Source: DATJPR01 sp963752915 (GTDB taxonomy: Bacteria > Bacteroidota > Ignavibacteria > UBA10030 > UBA6906). Taken from it: a stretch of DNA of 64,000 nucleotides. The notes below the pieces were generated by a model. That model worked only from the letters and a program-made list of their open reading frames with translations, was not told the DNA's origin and did not search any database. Made by a program: the position numbers and the translations under genes. How positions within the stretch are numbered: the stretch's first letter is position 1; the number at the start of each line of letters is the position of its first letter. This document shows positions 1 to 7,166 of this stretch, one piece after another. The DNA lies in the NCBI GenBank assembly GCA_963752915.1, contig CAVVZZ010000001.1, positions 78,934-142,933 on the forward strand. Reading direction: 5' to 3'.

Positions 1-2
1 AC

Positions 3-281
3 ATTTATTGGATGTCGATCAACGTCAAGAACCTTCTGCCGGACGTTGCCAAGCCGTACTGGCCCTCGATAATACAAATTGCGTTTGGCCTGGGCGCAGA
101 GGATCAGCTGACAACGAGGACCTACAATCTCAGCTTCGACTACAACATTGAAGCCTTGCCGATCGAAGGAAGCGAAGCAGGGCTGTTCAAACGTCTCCTT
201 AACCTCTTTCACTATCCGGCACCGGGTGTAAAATTCGCTCCCGGACATGCACCGGAGTTCAAACTGTTTCTGCTCCACTAA
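3..281 (+). CDS. C-terminal fragment of a DUF2279-like envelope protein
   Basis: The reading frame is open through the left edge of the window, so this is the 3' end of a longer gene rather than a complete 89-residue protein starting at the ATG at 12. The visible part carries alternating aromatic and charged residues, a 'SLDYNIEALP'-like segment (here SFDYNIEALPIEG) and a 'FKRLLNLFHYPAPGVKF' stretch before the final residues EFKLFLLH. I associate this tail with DUF2279/YfiM-like periplasmic or outer-membrane proteins of Bacteroidota, from memory only. It ends 19 bases before the lipase gene, which suggests co-transcription. Function unknown. Confidence 0.4.
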   Translation: MYWMSINVKNLLPDVAKPYWPSIIQIAFGLGAEDQLTTRTYNLSFDYNIEALPIEGSEAGLFKRLLNLFHYPAPGVKFAPGHAPEFKLFLLH

Positions 282-300
282 TCGTCCGAGCAGGCATGAA

Positions 301-1146
301 GTGACAAGCTCCTGGGAAGACCTGTTGCGTCCCGGCGACGCAAACGACTTTTTCAGGGAGGATCATTTCCCCCGCTTCGATCCTTCCGCCATCGGGTTCC
401 GACTCGAGAATGCAGCGGTGATGGCGGAGCTTAGCCGATTGGTGTACCGGCACGACTGCGAGGAGGACGAAGTACCACCGCAACCAGGTCGCGAATATTT
501 TCTTCAGAGGGCCGGACTGCGGCAGCGCCGGTTCTTTCTCTCCCGGGCAACGGACACGCAGGGAGTTCTTGTCGAATCGGAGGAGCCTCCGTTGTATACC
601 GTTCTCGTTTTTCGCGGTACGGAGCAGAGGATTAAAGACTTCGCAACGGATCTTGAGATTCGGTCGCAGCCGTTGACGGCAGAAGGCATGTCTGTTCATA
701 GCGGGTTCGCGTCAGCGCTGGATTCCGTGTGGGATGAGATCCTTTCAGAATTGTCCGCCCTCACGTCGCCGGTATTTTATACGGGACACAGTCTGGGTGC
801 CGCTCTTGCCACCCTTGCCGCGTGGCGAAGAGCTCCTCGGGCCCTCTATACGTTTGGATCCCCGATGGTGGGAAACGCGGAATTTGTGAACGCGCTACGG
901 GATGTTCCGACGCATCGAGTCGTTGACGGTGAGGACATCATTCCAACACTTCCTCCGGAAGCGCTCGGATTTTGTCATGCCGGTGACCTCCACAGGATCC
1001 CGGAGGCGCCCTCTTCCGGGAGATTCTCCTTCGCGAAGCTCGCCGCGTGGATCATCTCTCCGCCGAAGCCCTTCGCGGATCATGCACCCGTAAATTATGT
1101 CAGGGGCATCCTACGGGAGCTCGCGGCGGGGCCGAATCAATCGTAA
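301..1146 (+). CDS. Lipase, class 3 (alpha/beta hydrolase)
   Basis: The sequence resembles the lipase class 3 family (triacylglycerol lipase type). It contains VLVFRGTE, the oxyanion-side strand motif of that family, then VHSGF, the nucleophile elbow GHSLGAALA, YTFGSPMVGN, and a late VDGEDIIPTLP segment supplying the likely catalytic Asp, with a His near the end (FADHAPVNYV). No signal peptide is evident, so it may be cytoplasmic. I chose the GTG at 301 because an ATG at 247 lies inside the previous gene and its first 18 residues look non-coding. The substrate, neutral lipid or polyester, cannot be read from sequence. Confidence 0.8.
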   Translation: MTSSWEDLLRPGDANDFFREDHFPRFDPSAIGFRLENAAVMAELSRLVYRHDCEEDEVPPQPGREYFLQRAGLRQRRFFLSRATDTQGVLVESEEPPLYTVLVFRGTEQRIKDFATDLEIRSQPLTAEGMSVHSGFASALDSVWDEILSELSALTSPVFYTGHSLGAALATLAAWRRAPRALYTFGSPMVGNAEFVNALRDVPTHRVVDGEDIIPTLPPEALGFCHAGDLHRIPEAPSSGRFSFAKLAAWIISPPKPFADHAPVNYVRGILRELAAGPNQS

Positions 1147-1366
1147 TGTGGATAACTCCTCTTCTGTGCGCAGGCCATTCCGGCTGATCTCTCGAAGTTC
1201 ATCTCTCCGTTTGGCATTATTCGAGTGCACATTGGAACCATGCATTGTCACTATGCTGTTCTCAGTGGCAGCATATGTCCTGATTGTTAAGCGGTCCTCA
1301 AAGTGACTTGCTCCATCCATCTTTGGGGGTCTATTTCACCATTCACCTAACCACAAGGAGGATCGC

Positions 1367-1960
1367 ATGGCTTATCTTGCGAGAAGGCTGGCGTTTATCA
1401 GCGTTATCGTTTTAACAACGGCTTGGACTGCATTTTCGGGCCCACCGGCTGGGAGCATGGCTGACGCTCCGAAAAAGGGGTTCCGCGCCGAAGTCCTGAT
1501 GGACCTGTCGCAACTAGAGAAGAAGTACGAGGACCTCGCCGGAGCAGTTCCTGGAGACAAGTACTCCTGGCGCCCAGAAGCCGATGTCCGTTCCGTGGGT
1601 GAAGTATATGCTCACGTTATTGGAGCGAATTACATGTTCATGGGGTTTCTGGGAGCCAAGACGACGATGAAGGAGGATCCGAACATGGAGAAAACCGCTT
1701 CGGGCAAAGACGACGTCGTCAAGATGCTCAAACCGTCGTTCGATTTCGTCCGTGCCACGGTTATCGGGCTTTCCGATGCCGATCTCGAGAAGACCACACA
1801 GATGTTCGGGAACACTGTTACCTACCGCATGGTGCTCATGGCAGAACTGGGACATCTTCACGAGCATCTTGGTCAGTCAATTGCGTACGCCCGGTCAAAC
1901 AATGTGGTTCCACCTTGGACGGCGGCGGAACAGGCAGCAATGAAGAAGGATGCGAAGTAG
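1367..1960 (+). CDS. DinB-like four-helix protein, exported
   Basis: Residues 1-24 form a signal peptide (LAFISVIVLTTAWTAFSG). The rest reads as a DinB/YfiT-type four-helix bundle: a first helix with LSQLEKKYEDLAGAVPGDKYSWRP, the metal-ligand His in GEVYAHVIGANYMF, and a second His cluster in LGHLHEHLGQSIAYAR. In this superfamily three His residues hold a divalent metal, and members act as thiol-dependent S-transferases or have no known reaction. A strong AAGGAGG lies just ahead of the ATG. The export signal is unusual compared with the cytoplasmic founders but common in Acidobacteria and Bacteroidota paralogues. Transcription probably ends at the hairpin at 2002-2031. Confidence 0.8.
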   Translation: MAYLARRLAFISVIVLTTAWTAFSGPPAGSMADAPKKGFRAEVLMDLSQLEKKYEDLAGAVPGDKYSWRPEADVRSVGEVYAHVIGANYMFMGFLGAKTTMKEDPNMEKTASGKDDVVKMLKPSFDFVRATVIGLSDADLEKTTQMFGNTVTYRMVLMAELGHLHEHLGQSIAYARSNNVVPPWTAAEQAAMKKDAK

Positions 1961-2001
1961 GAGGAACTGCCGGCGAATAAGCCGCAGCGAACAAGCCAGC
2001 G

Positions 2002-2031
2002 AACAAGCCAGACACATGTGTCTGGCTTGTT
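2002..2031 (+). terminator. Terminator hairpin after the DinB-like gene
   Basis: A perfect 30-base inverted repeat, AACAAGCCAGACACA followed at once by its complement, then TTGT. It could stop transcription in either direction, as the RES gene ends on the opposite strand at 2178. Confidence 0.75.
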
Positions 2032-2177
2032 TGTCTTCACCTTCTATTCTCCAGTGTCCTCTTCCTGCTCCCGATGGCAGGATGGGAAACGGCGAATTCT
2101 GAATTTTGATCTTTCGTGTCAGAATCCGACGCGCAGAAAGAGATGACTGAGGGAGGCGCTCGCACATTTCGGAAACA

Positions 2178-2669
2178 CTAATTGCCTTTTGGTGTCTCGG
2201 AGATTTGCGCGAGGAGTCTTCGATCGATTCGCAATCGATCTTCTGGACCGACAGTCACTCTTGAGAAATGGGGATGGTGCGGGTTGAGCAAATAGTTCGA
2301 CTCCCGCTCGACAATGACTGACGGGACCTTGAGAATGGGTGAGCTGGCATCACGTACCCATTGATCACCGATCGATTGTGAAGCATGATCCGGAGGAAAG
2401 CTCTTCCAGCGCGGCGGAAGTCGCTTTACCGGGAACTGCTCCACCAACGCGTCGTCGAACTCCACTTTGTGGAGGACGTAGACTCCGAGCAGACCGGCGC
2501 CCTGAAGATGCACGAGAATTTCGAGAAGCGCCAATGATATCGCCTCCGAGAGGTAGACGACCGATGTGCCGGGACTGTTCCAGCGTCCGCCATACCTCCG
2601 CGCTCCTTCACCGTCGAATGCGTTCCGCGAGACCCTGGGCGAGACGATCCTCCATGCCTTGAGATTCAC
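2178..2669 (-). CDS. RES-domain toxin (NAD+-degrading type)
   Basis: A 163-residue protein of the RES family (COG5654), toxins that deplete NAD+ by phosphorolysis or hydrolysis. The N-terminal WRIVSPR, the GGRWNSPGTSVVYLSE motif, the SLALLEILVHL helix and VPSVIVERESNYLLNP near residue 135 are all family hallmarks, including the conserved Arg, Tyr, Glu and Ser positions of the active site. It starts inside the last codons of the antitoxin gene (ATGA overlap, 2666-2669), so the two are translationally coupled. Length is normal for the family, with no sign of decay. Confidence 0.92.
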   Translation of the reverse strand: MNLKAWRIVSPRVSRNAFDGEGARRYGGRWNSPGTSVVYLSEAISLALLEILVHLQGAGLLGVYVLHKVEFDDALVEQFPVKRLPPRWKSFPPDHASQSIGDQWVRDASSPILKVPSVIVERESNYLLNPHHPHFSRVTVGPEDRLRIDRRLLAQISETPKGN

Positions 2670-3142
2670 AACGGAATCCCCTCTTCGAGACGCCCGATGA
2701 CACGCTCCACTTCCCGCGCGCCGACTTCGGTCTTTGCATATTCGAACGGACTATTTCCCCCGAGCGCCAGCATCGACGTCAGGAACCAGCGTTTCGCCGC
2801 ATTCTGATCCCCGCCAAAGAGATTCACCGCCTTCCCGTAGAGCACCGCAGCCCGCAGCAGTCGATCCGATTCCGCCGGGCGGAGGCGTCCATCGGATTTC
2901 CGGCGGGAAAGCGTTCTCGGCGGAATCTGAAGCAACGCTGCTACCTGCGGTGCCGTGAGACCGAGCGCACGTTGTAGTCGCTCAAGCGGAGCATACGGCA
3001 ATCCATCCATGACCTGACGATGGAGACGCGGTGCACTGGCCGCCACGGATCCGAGAACTGCGATGAGACTCACCGGTATTTTCTCGCCGACGTTTCGTAG
3101 TGAGCGCTTCTTTCGTTTCGACTGTTTTCCTCGCTTTGTCAT
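2666..3142 (-). CDS. Xre/MbcA/ParS-type antitoxin of the RES module
   Basis: A very basic N-terminus (KRGKQSKRKKRS) leads into a helix-turn-helix with ERLQRALGLTAPQVAALLQIPPRTLSRR, and then the DUF2384 C-terminal domain (ESDRLLRAAVLYGKAVNLFGG, AAKRWFLTSMLALGGNSPFEYAKTEVGAREVERVIGRLEEGIPL). This is the classic antitoxin partner of RES toxins: the C-terminal part inserts into the toxin's NAD site and the HTH represses the operon. It is encoded first, as is usual for type II modules. The 4-base overlap with the toxin fits a fixed stoichiometry. Confidence 0.92.
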   Translation of the reverse strand: MTKRGKQSKRKKRSLRNVGEKIPVSLIAVLGSVAASAPRLHRQVMDGLPYAPLERLQRALGLTAPQVAALLQIPPRTLSRRKSDGRLRPAESDRLLRAAVLYGKAVNLFGGDQNAAKRWFLTSMLALGGNSPFEYAKTEVGAREVERVIGRLEEGIPL

Positions 3143-3289
3143 GACGATTTCCTCTCACGCCGTATGGCAGTAAGATAACAGCCAAATGGCATGAAAGCAA
3201 CTGCGGCGCGATCCCCGGAACAAGTGGCATCAAATGCGATATTTGTGTATGATGAAGCTCAATCGACCGTTTATCGGAAGGAGAATTCG

Positions 3290-5164
3290 ATGTTTACAGC
3301 ACGCGAGATTGCCACATACGTCCTCGGACTTTCACTAGCTGCCGATACCGCCTTTTCGCAGGAGAGAGACAGGAGCAAAATACCCGATCAGTACAAATGG
3401 AAGCTTACGGATCTCTATCCTTCAGACCAGGCTTGGGCCGCAGACAAGGACGTCATGGCCCGCCGCCTTCCGGGATTATCACGCTGGAAAGGGGCGCTCG
3501 GTACTTCGCCAACAGAGCTCGCGGATTGTCTGGATTATCTGAACGATGTGGCAAAGCAATTTGCCAAGCTCGCCGTGTATGCTGGAATGGCATCCGACCA
3601 GGACACGCGTGAAGCGAAGTACCTTGCGATGGTCCAGGAGATGGGACAACTCGGAGCAGAATTCGGCGCGCAGACGAGTTACATCCAACCCGAAGTCCTC
3701 GCCATTCCGCGATCGACAATCGATGAGTTTCTCACCAAGGAAAAGCGGCTGGCAATCTACCGGCATGACCTCGATGACATTTTGCGCCGTAAGGACCACA
3801 CCGGAACAGCAAACGAAGAGAAGATCATTGCCGACGCGGGGCTGATGGCCGATGGCCCGGATAACATCTACGGCATATTCTCCAATGCCGACTTTCCGTT
3901 TCCGGACGTCACCCTCTCCGACGGAAAACATGTTCATCTCGACAAGGCCGCATTTGCGCTGAACCGGATGCTCCCGAACCGGGCCGACCGGAAACTCGTC
4001 TTCGAGGCATACCTCGGGAAGCTGGAGGACTTCAAGCGGACATTCGGCACGCAACTGTATGCGGAAGTGAAGAAGGATATGTTCTATATGAAGGCGAGAC
4101 AATATCCATCAAGCGTTGCAGCCGCGCTGGACGGGAACAGTATTCCGGTCTCTGTTTACCGTAGTCTCGTCGATGGTGTGGATGCAAACCTTCCGACCTT
4201 CTGGCGTTACCTGAAGCTCCGTCAGCGGATGCTCGGGGTGGACCAACTACACTACTACGATCTCTACGCTCCTGTCGTCAAGAGCGTGGACCTCAACTAC
4301 ACTTACGAGGAAGCACAGCAAAACGTCCTCGCGGCCCTGTCGCCGCTCGGCCAAGAATATGTCCAGACGGCGAAGAACGGATTCGCCGCACGGTGGCTTG
4401 ACGTCTATCCCAATACCGGAAAGCGTGCAGGCGCATACTCTCAGGGCGGAGCCTATGACGTCCATCCCTATATGCTTCTCAACTACAACGGGAAGTATGA
4501 CGATATGAGCACCCTGGCGCACGAGCTCGGGCACACGATGCACAGCTATTTTTCCAATAAGAATCAGCCGTATAACCTGTCGCAATACTCGATCTTCGTC
4601 GCCGAGGTTGCTTCAACGTTCAACGAGGCGCTCCTCATCGATTACATGCTCCGGACCACGAAGGATCCGAACGTGCGTCTCTCAATGCTCGGGAGCTATC
4701 TTGATAATATCCGGGGTACGGTATTCCGGCAAACGCAATTCGCGGAGTTCGAGCTGAAGATTCACGACGTCGCGGAGAAGGGGGAGTCGCTGACCGGGGA
4801 GGTCCTCGACAGTCTGTATCTGGCGATCACAAAGAAGTATTACGGGCACGACAAAGGGATATGCGTCGTCGATGACATGGTGAAGGTGGAATGGGCGAGT
4901 GTCCCGCACTTCTACTACAACTACTACGTGTTCCAGTACGCGACGTCTTTTACAGCGTCTGCAGCTCTTTCGGAAAAAGTCCTCGCCGGAGATGCGGCGG
5001 CGACTCAGCGGTACCTCGAGCTCCTCAAGTCGGGCGCATCCGACTATCCCATCGAACTCCTCAAGAAGGCGGGCGTGGACATGACGACTCCTGAGCCACT
5101 CCAACTGACGATGAAGAAGATGAACAGGATCATGGACGAAATTGAAGCCATCATCGGCAAATAG
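3290..5164 (+). CDS. pepF: Oligoendopeptidase F (M3B metallopeptidase), exported
   Basis: An M3B oligopeptidase of 624 residues. The zinc site is HELGH at about residues 411-415, with the third ligand Glu in FVAEVASTFNEALL. The RGTVFRQTQFAEFE segment and the C-terminal YYNYYVFQYATSF substrate-binding region, with its Tyr residues, are family-typical. Start chosen at 3290 because GGAAGGAG lies seven bases upstream and the residues then form a signal-like leader (YVLGLSLAADTAFSQ); 33 extra upstream codons look non-coding. PepF proteins hydrolyse medium-length peptides, and the leader suggests action in the periplasm, unlike the cytoplasmic lactococcal enzyme. Confidence 0.93.
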   Translation: MFTAREIATYVLGLSLAADTAFSQERDRSKIPDQYKWKLTDLYPSDQAWAADKDVMARRLPGLSRWKGALGTSPTELADCLDYLNDVAKQFAKLAVYAGMASDQDTREAKYLAMVQEMGQLGAEFGAQTSYIQPEVLAIPRSTIDEFLTKEKRLAIYRHDLDDILRRKDHTGTANEEKIIADAGLMADGPDNIYGIFSNADFPFPDVTLSDGKHVHLDKAAFALNRMLPNRADRKLVFEAYLGKLEDFKRTFGTQLYAEVKKDMFYMKARQYPSSVAAALDGNSIPVSVYRSLVDGVDANLPTFWRYLKLRQRMLGVDQLHYYDLYAPVVKSVDLNYTYEEAQQNVLAALSPLGQEYVQTAKNGFAARWLDVYPNTGKRAGAYSQGGAYDVHPYMLLNYNGKYDDMSTLAHELGHTMHSYFSNKNQPYNLSQYSIFVAEVASTFNEALLIDYMLRTTKDPNVRLSMLGSYLDNIRGTVFRQTQFAEFELKIHDVAEKGESLTGEVLDSLYLAITKKYYGHDKGICVVDDMVKVEWASVPHFYYNYYVFQYATSFTASAALSEKVLAGDAAATQRYLELLKSGASDYPIELLKKAGVDMTTPEPLQLTMKKMNRIMDEIEAIIGK

Positions 5165-5189
5165 AACAGCGACAACCGCAAAGCGGGAG

Positions 5190-5228
5190 AACCCGTCACC
5201 TGCCATCACTATCGGCATGTGACGGGTT
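5190..5228. terminator. Hairpin between convergent genes
   Basis: AACCCGTCAC and GTGACGGGTT form a perfect 10-base stem, with a smaller TGCC/GGCA stem inside the loop. It sits between the convergent pepF and the gene ending at 5239. No good T run, so its efficiency is uncertain. Confidence 0.55.
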
Positions 5229-5238
5229 ATCTCGAGCA

Positions 5239-5958
5239 CTACTTCGCAAGAACGTCGTCCAGCTTTTGATATTGTTCGTGGACTTTTTCGACCGCCGTGT
5301 GCATCTCTTTCGCATCGCCTTTTGGCGCAACTGAGGCGAACGCATCGACCGCCAGCGTCAGATCCTTCCTCGATGCGTTGAACACTTCTTCTTTCGCCTT
5401 GAGCCGGTCCGGGAGGACGGCCGCATTCAACGCCACCATCTTCTCCTTCAACGCCACAGCCGATTGCTGCATCCTCGCCACGGAATCCCCCGGCATATAG
5501 TAGTGATACAGCATGTAGAGACTGGTGTGGAATTCACCGAGCTCTGTGATCGAGGGACGCAGAACGCGGACAAGCTTCTCATACTGCATATGGAGCTTCT
5601 CCGCCGCATCGAGCAGCTGTTGTGGTTGTTTGGCGTCCAGCGCTGAACGATAGTCCGCGGCAATTGCCTGAAGTGCCTTCACCTGCATGTCCCAGGCGTC
5701 CTTCCGTTCCCTCAGGATTCCGGGGAGCGCCGCCGCCGCAATTTCCTTCACTCCCGACTCGACGTCCGGTGCGAGTGCCTCAAGCTTCTTCGTATCCTTG
5801 CCCGGCCAGGCGTCATGCCAGATCGTATAAATCACCGTATGAAAATTGTTTAATGCCGGCACCTCCGCGGAGGTCTCGGATGGATGTTGTGTAGCTTGAG
5901 ACAAAAGCAATCCCGTACACAGAGATGTCATCAGCAGGAGGAGAACGGTTCGGCGCAT
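5239..5958 (-). CDS. Secreted protein with a duplicated helical domain, unknown function
   Basis: A 239-residue protein with a signal peptide (MRRTVLLLLMTSLCTGLLLSQ). The mature part is helical and internally repeated: FHTVIYTIWHDAWPGKDTKKL at about 40 recurs as FHTSLYMLYHYYMPGD at about 145, each followed by a helix with a VPALNNF/SITELGEF-like approach and LPGILRERKD/LPDRLKAKEE. Both halves also end in a similar helix (AEKLHMQYEKLVRVL, VEKVHEQYQKLDDVL). Paired His and Tyr residues might bind metal or haem like four-helix cytochrome folds, but there is no CXXCH. Start at 5958 is supported by GGAG upstream. No homologue recognised. Confidence 0.7.
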   Translation of the reverse strand: MRRTVLLLLMTSLCTGLLLSQATQHPSETSAEVPALNNFHTVIYTIWHDAWPGKDTKKLEALAPDVESGVKEIAAAALPGILRERKDAWDMQVKALQAIAADYRSALDAKQPQQLLDAAEKLHMQYEKLVRVLRPSITELGEFHTSLYMLYHYYMPGDSVARMQQSAVALKEKMVALNAAVLPDRLKAKEEVFNASRKDLTLAVDAFASVAPKGDAKEMHTAVEKVHEQYQKLDDVLAK

Positions 5959-6046
5959 GGTAAGCTCCCTGGATATGGAAAATGACACAGGCGTGGAGCA
6001 GATAGCACTCCACGCCCGGTTGTTCATCGCATGATGGTGCAGTCGT

Positions 6047-7036
6047 CTATCGGTACGCCTGCAACACCTTCATGTAGTTGGCCCGCTCAAATGCGGAAGG
6101 ATCGGCTATGGAACGTTGACTCATGCTCCCCTTCATTTGCGCAACAGAGACATACTCGTGCTCTTCGAGCCAACTGGTCATATTGGTAAGGATTTCCGAG
6201 ATGCGTTGAGGGCCATGCTTCAAGAGGGCCGAAGCAAGCATCGTCGCATCTGCGCCAGCCATCAGCATCTTCAATGCATCTTCCGCCGTATGCACGCCCG
6301 TCGTTGCCGCGAGACTAGCTTTCAGTCGTCCGTGGAGGATCGCAATCCAGCGAAGCGGGAGACGCATATCTATAGAATTGCTCAGGTGGAGATTCGGCGT
6401 GATCTCGAGCGTTTCAAGGTCGATGTCGGGCTGATAAAACCGGTTGAACAACACAAGCCCATTTGCTCCGGCTTCGTCGAGACGCCGCGCCATATTTGCC
6501 ATGGCGCTGAAGAACGGACTGAGCTTCATCGCGACCGGTATGCGGACTGTGGATTTGACGGCCTTGAGCACATCGATATAGCGATTCTCGACCTCTGCGC
6601 TTCCCACAGCGGGGTCGGTGGGGATATAGTAGACATTCAGTTCGAGGGCATCGGCTCCGGCTTCCTCGATATTCTTCGCGTACTTAATCCATCCCCCGGG
6701 TGTTACGCCGTTCAGACTTCCGATAATCGGAATCTTCAGTGCCGCCTTTGCCTTTGCGATCAGATCGATATACTCCTCCGGGCCCAGATTGAACGATTGC
6801 GGCTGGGGGAAATACGTCAACGCTTCGGCAAAAGTCTCCGAGCCCCGGGTGAGATAGTGATTGAGCTCGGCCTGTTCGTGGGTGATCTGTTCTTCGAACA
6901 AGGAATACATCACTAGCGCCGAGGCACCGGCATCCTCCACACGCCGCATCGAATCGAGGCTGTAGGATAAGGGCGACGCCGAGGCCACCAGCGGATTTTT
7001 CAGTTTCAGACTGAGATACGTGGTTGAGAAGTCCAT
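6047..7036 (-). CDS. Dihydroorotate dehydrogenase-like flavoprotein
   Basis: A TIM-barrel FMN protein of the PyrD family (COG0167): MDFSTTYLSLKLKNPLVASASPLS at the start, IPIIGSLNGVTPGGW, GADALELNVYYIP, IPVAMKLSPFF, GANGLVLFNRFYQPDID and the C-terminal phosphate-binding ATTGVHTAEDALKMLMAGADATMLASALL. In family members NVYYIP occupies the place of the catalytic Cys/Ser loop, so real dihydroorotate oxidation is doubtful. Such 'DHOD-like' proteins are commonly found beside nifJ in anaerobes, as here, where it lies 131 bases downstream of nifJ on the same strand. Electron transfer with ferredoxin is a reasonable inference; the substrate is unknown. Confidence 0.85.
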   Translation of the reverse strand: MDFSTTYLSLKLKNPLVASASPLSYSLDSMRRVEDAGASALVMYSLFEEQITHEQAELNHYLTRGSETFAEALTYFPQPQSFNLGPEEYIDLIAKAKAALKIPIIGSLNGVTPGGWIKYAKNIEEAGADALELNVYYIPTDPAVGSAEVENRYIDVLKAVKSTVRIPVAMKLSPFFSAMANMARRLDEAGANGLVLFNRFYQPDIDLETLEITPNLHLSNSIDMRLPLRWIAILHGRLKASLAATTGVHTAEDALKMLMAGADATMLASALLKHGPQRISEILTNMTSWLEEHEYVSVAQMKGSMSQRSIADPSAFERANYMKVLQAYR

Positions 7037-7082
7037 TCTAGCACCCTGCCATGAGTGGTCAATTTCCGGTGAGAGTTACCGG

Positions 7083-7149
7083 GAGCAGAAAGTAGGAGTA
7101 CGATGGAGAGGGTCAAGCATTCCTGTTTCGTACCTCCTACTTGCTGCTC
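7083..7149. repeat. Intergenic heptamer tract A with long inverted repeat
   Basis: Arms GAGCAGAAAGTAGGAGTACG (7083-7102) and, on the other strand, 7129-7149 pair with one mismatch and one bulge around a 26-base loop. Read on the minus strand the first arm is a run of seven-base units (AGCAGCA, AGTAGGA, GGTACGA, AACAGGA). The tract lies between nifJ and the DHOD-like gene and resembles tracts at 11041-11155 and 16352-16450. Confidence 0.6.
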
Positions 7150-7166
7150 GTGCCGGTCAGCGAACG

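Noticed and set aside
1111..1320. Minus-strand 69-residue frame in the gap before the DinB-like gene
   Set aside because: No motif, no ribosome binding site and it overlaps the lipase end. The gap looks like promoter spacer.
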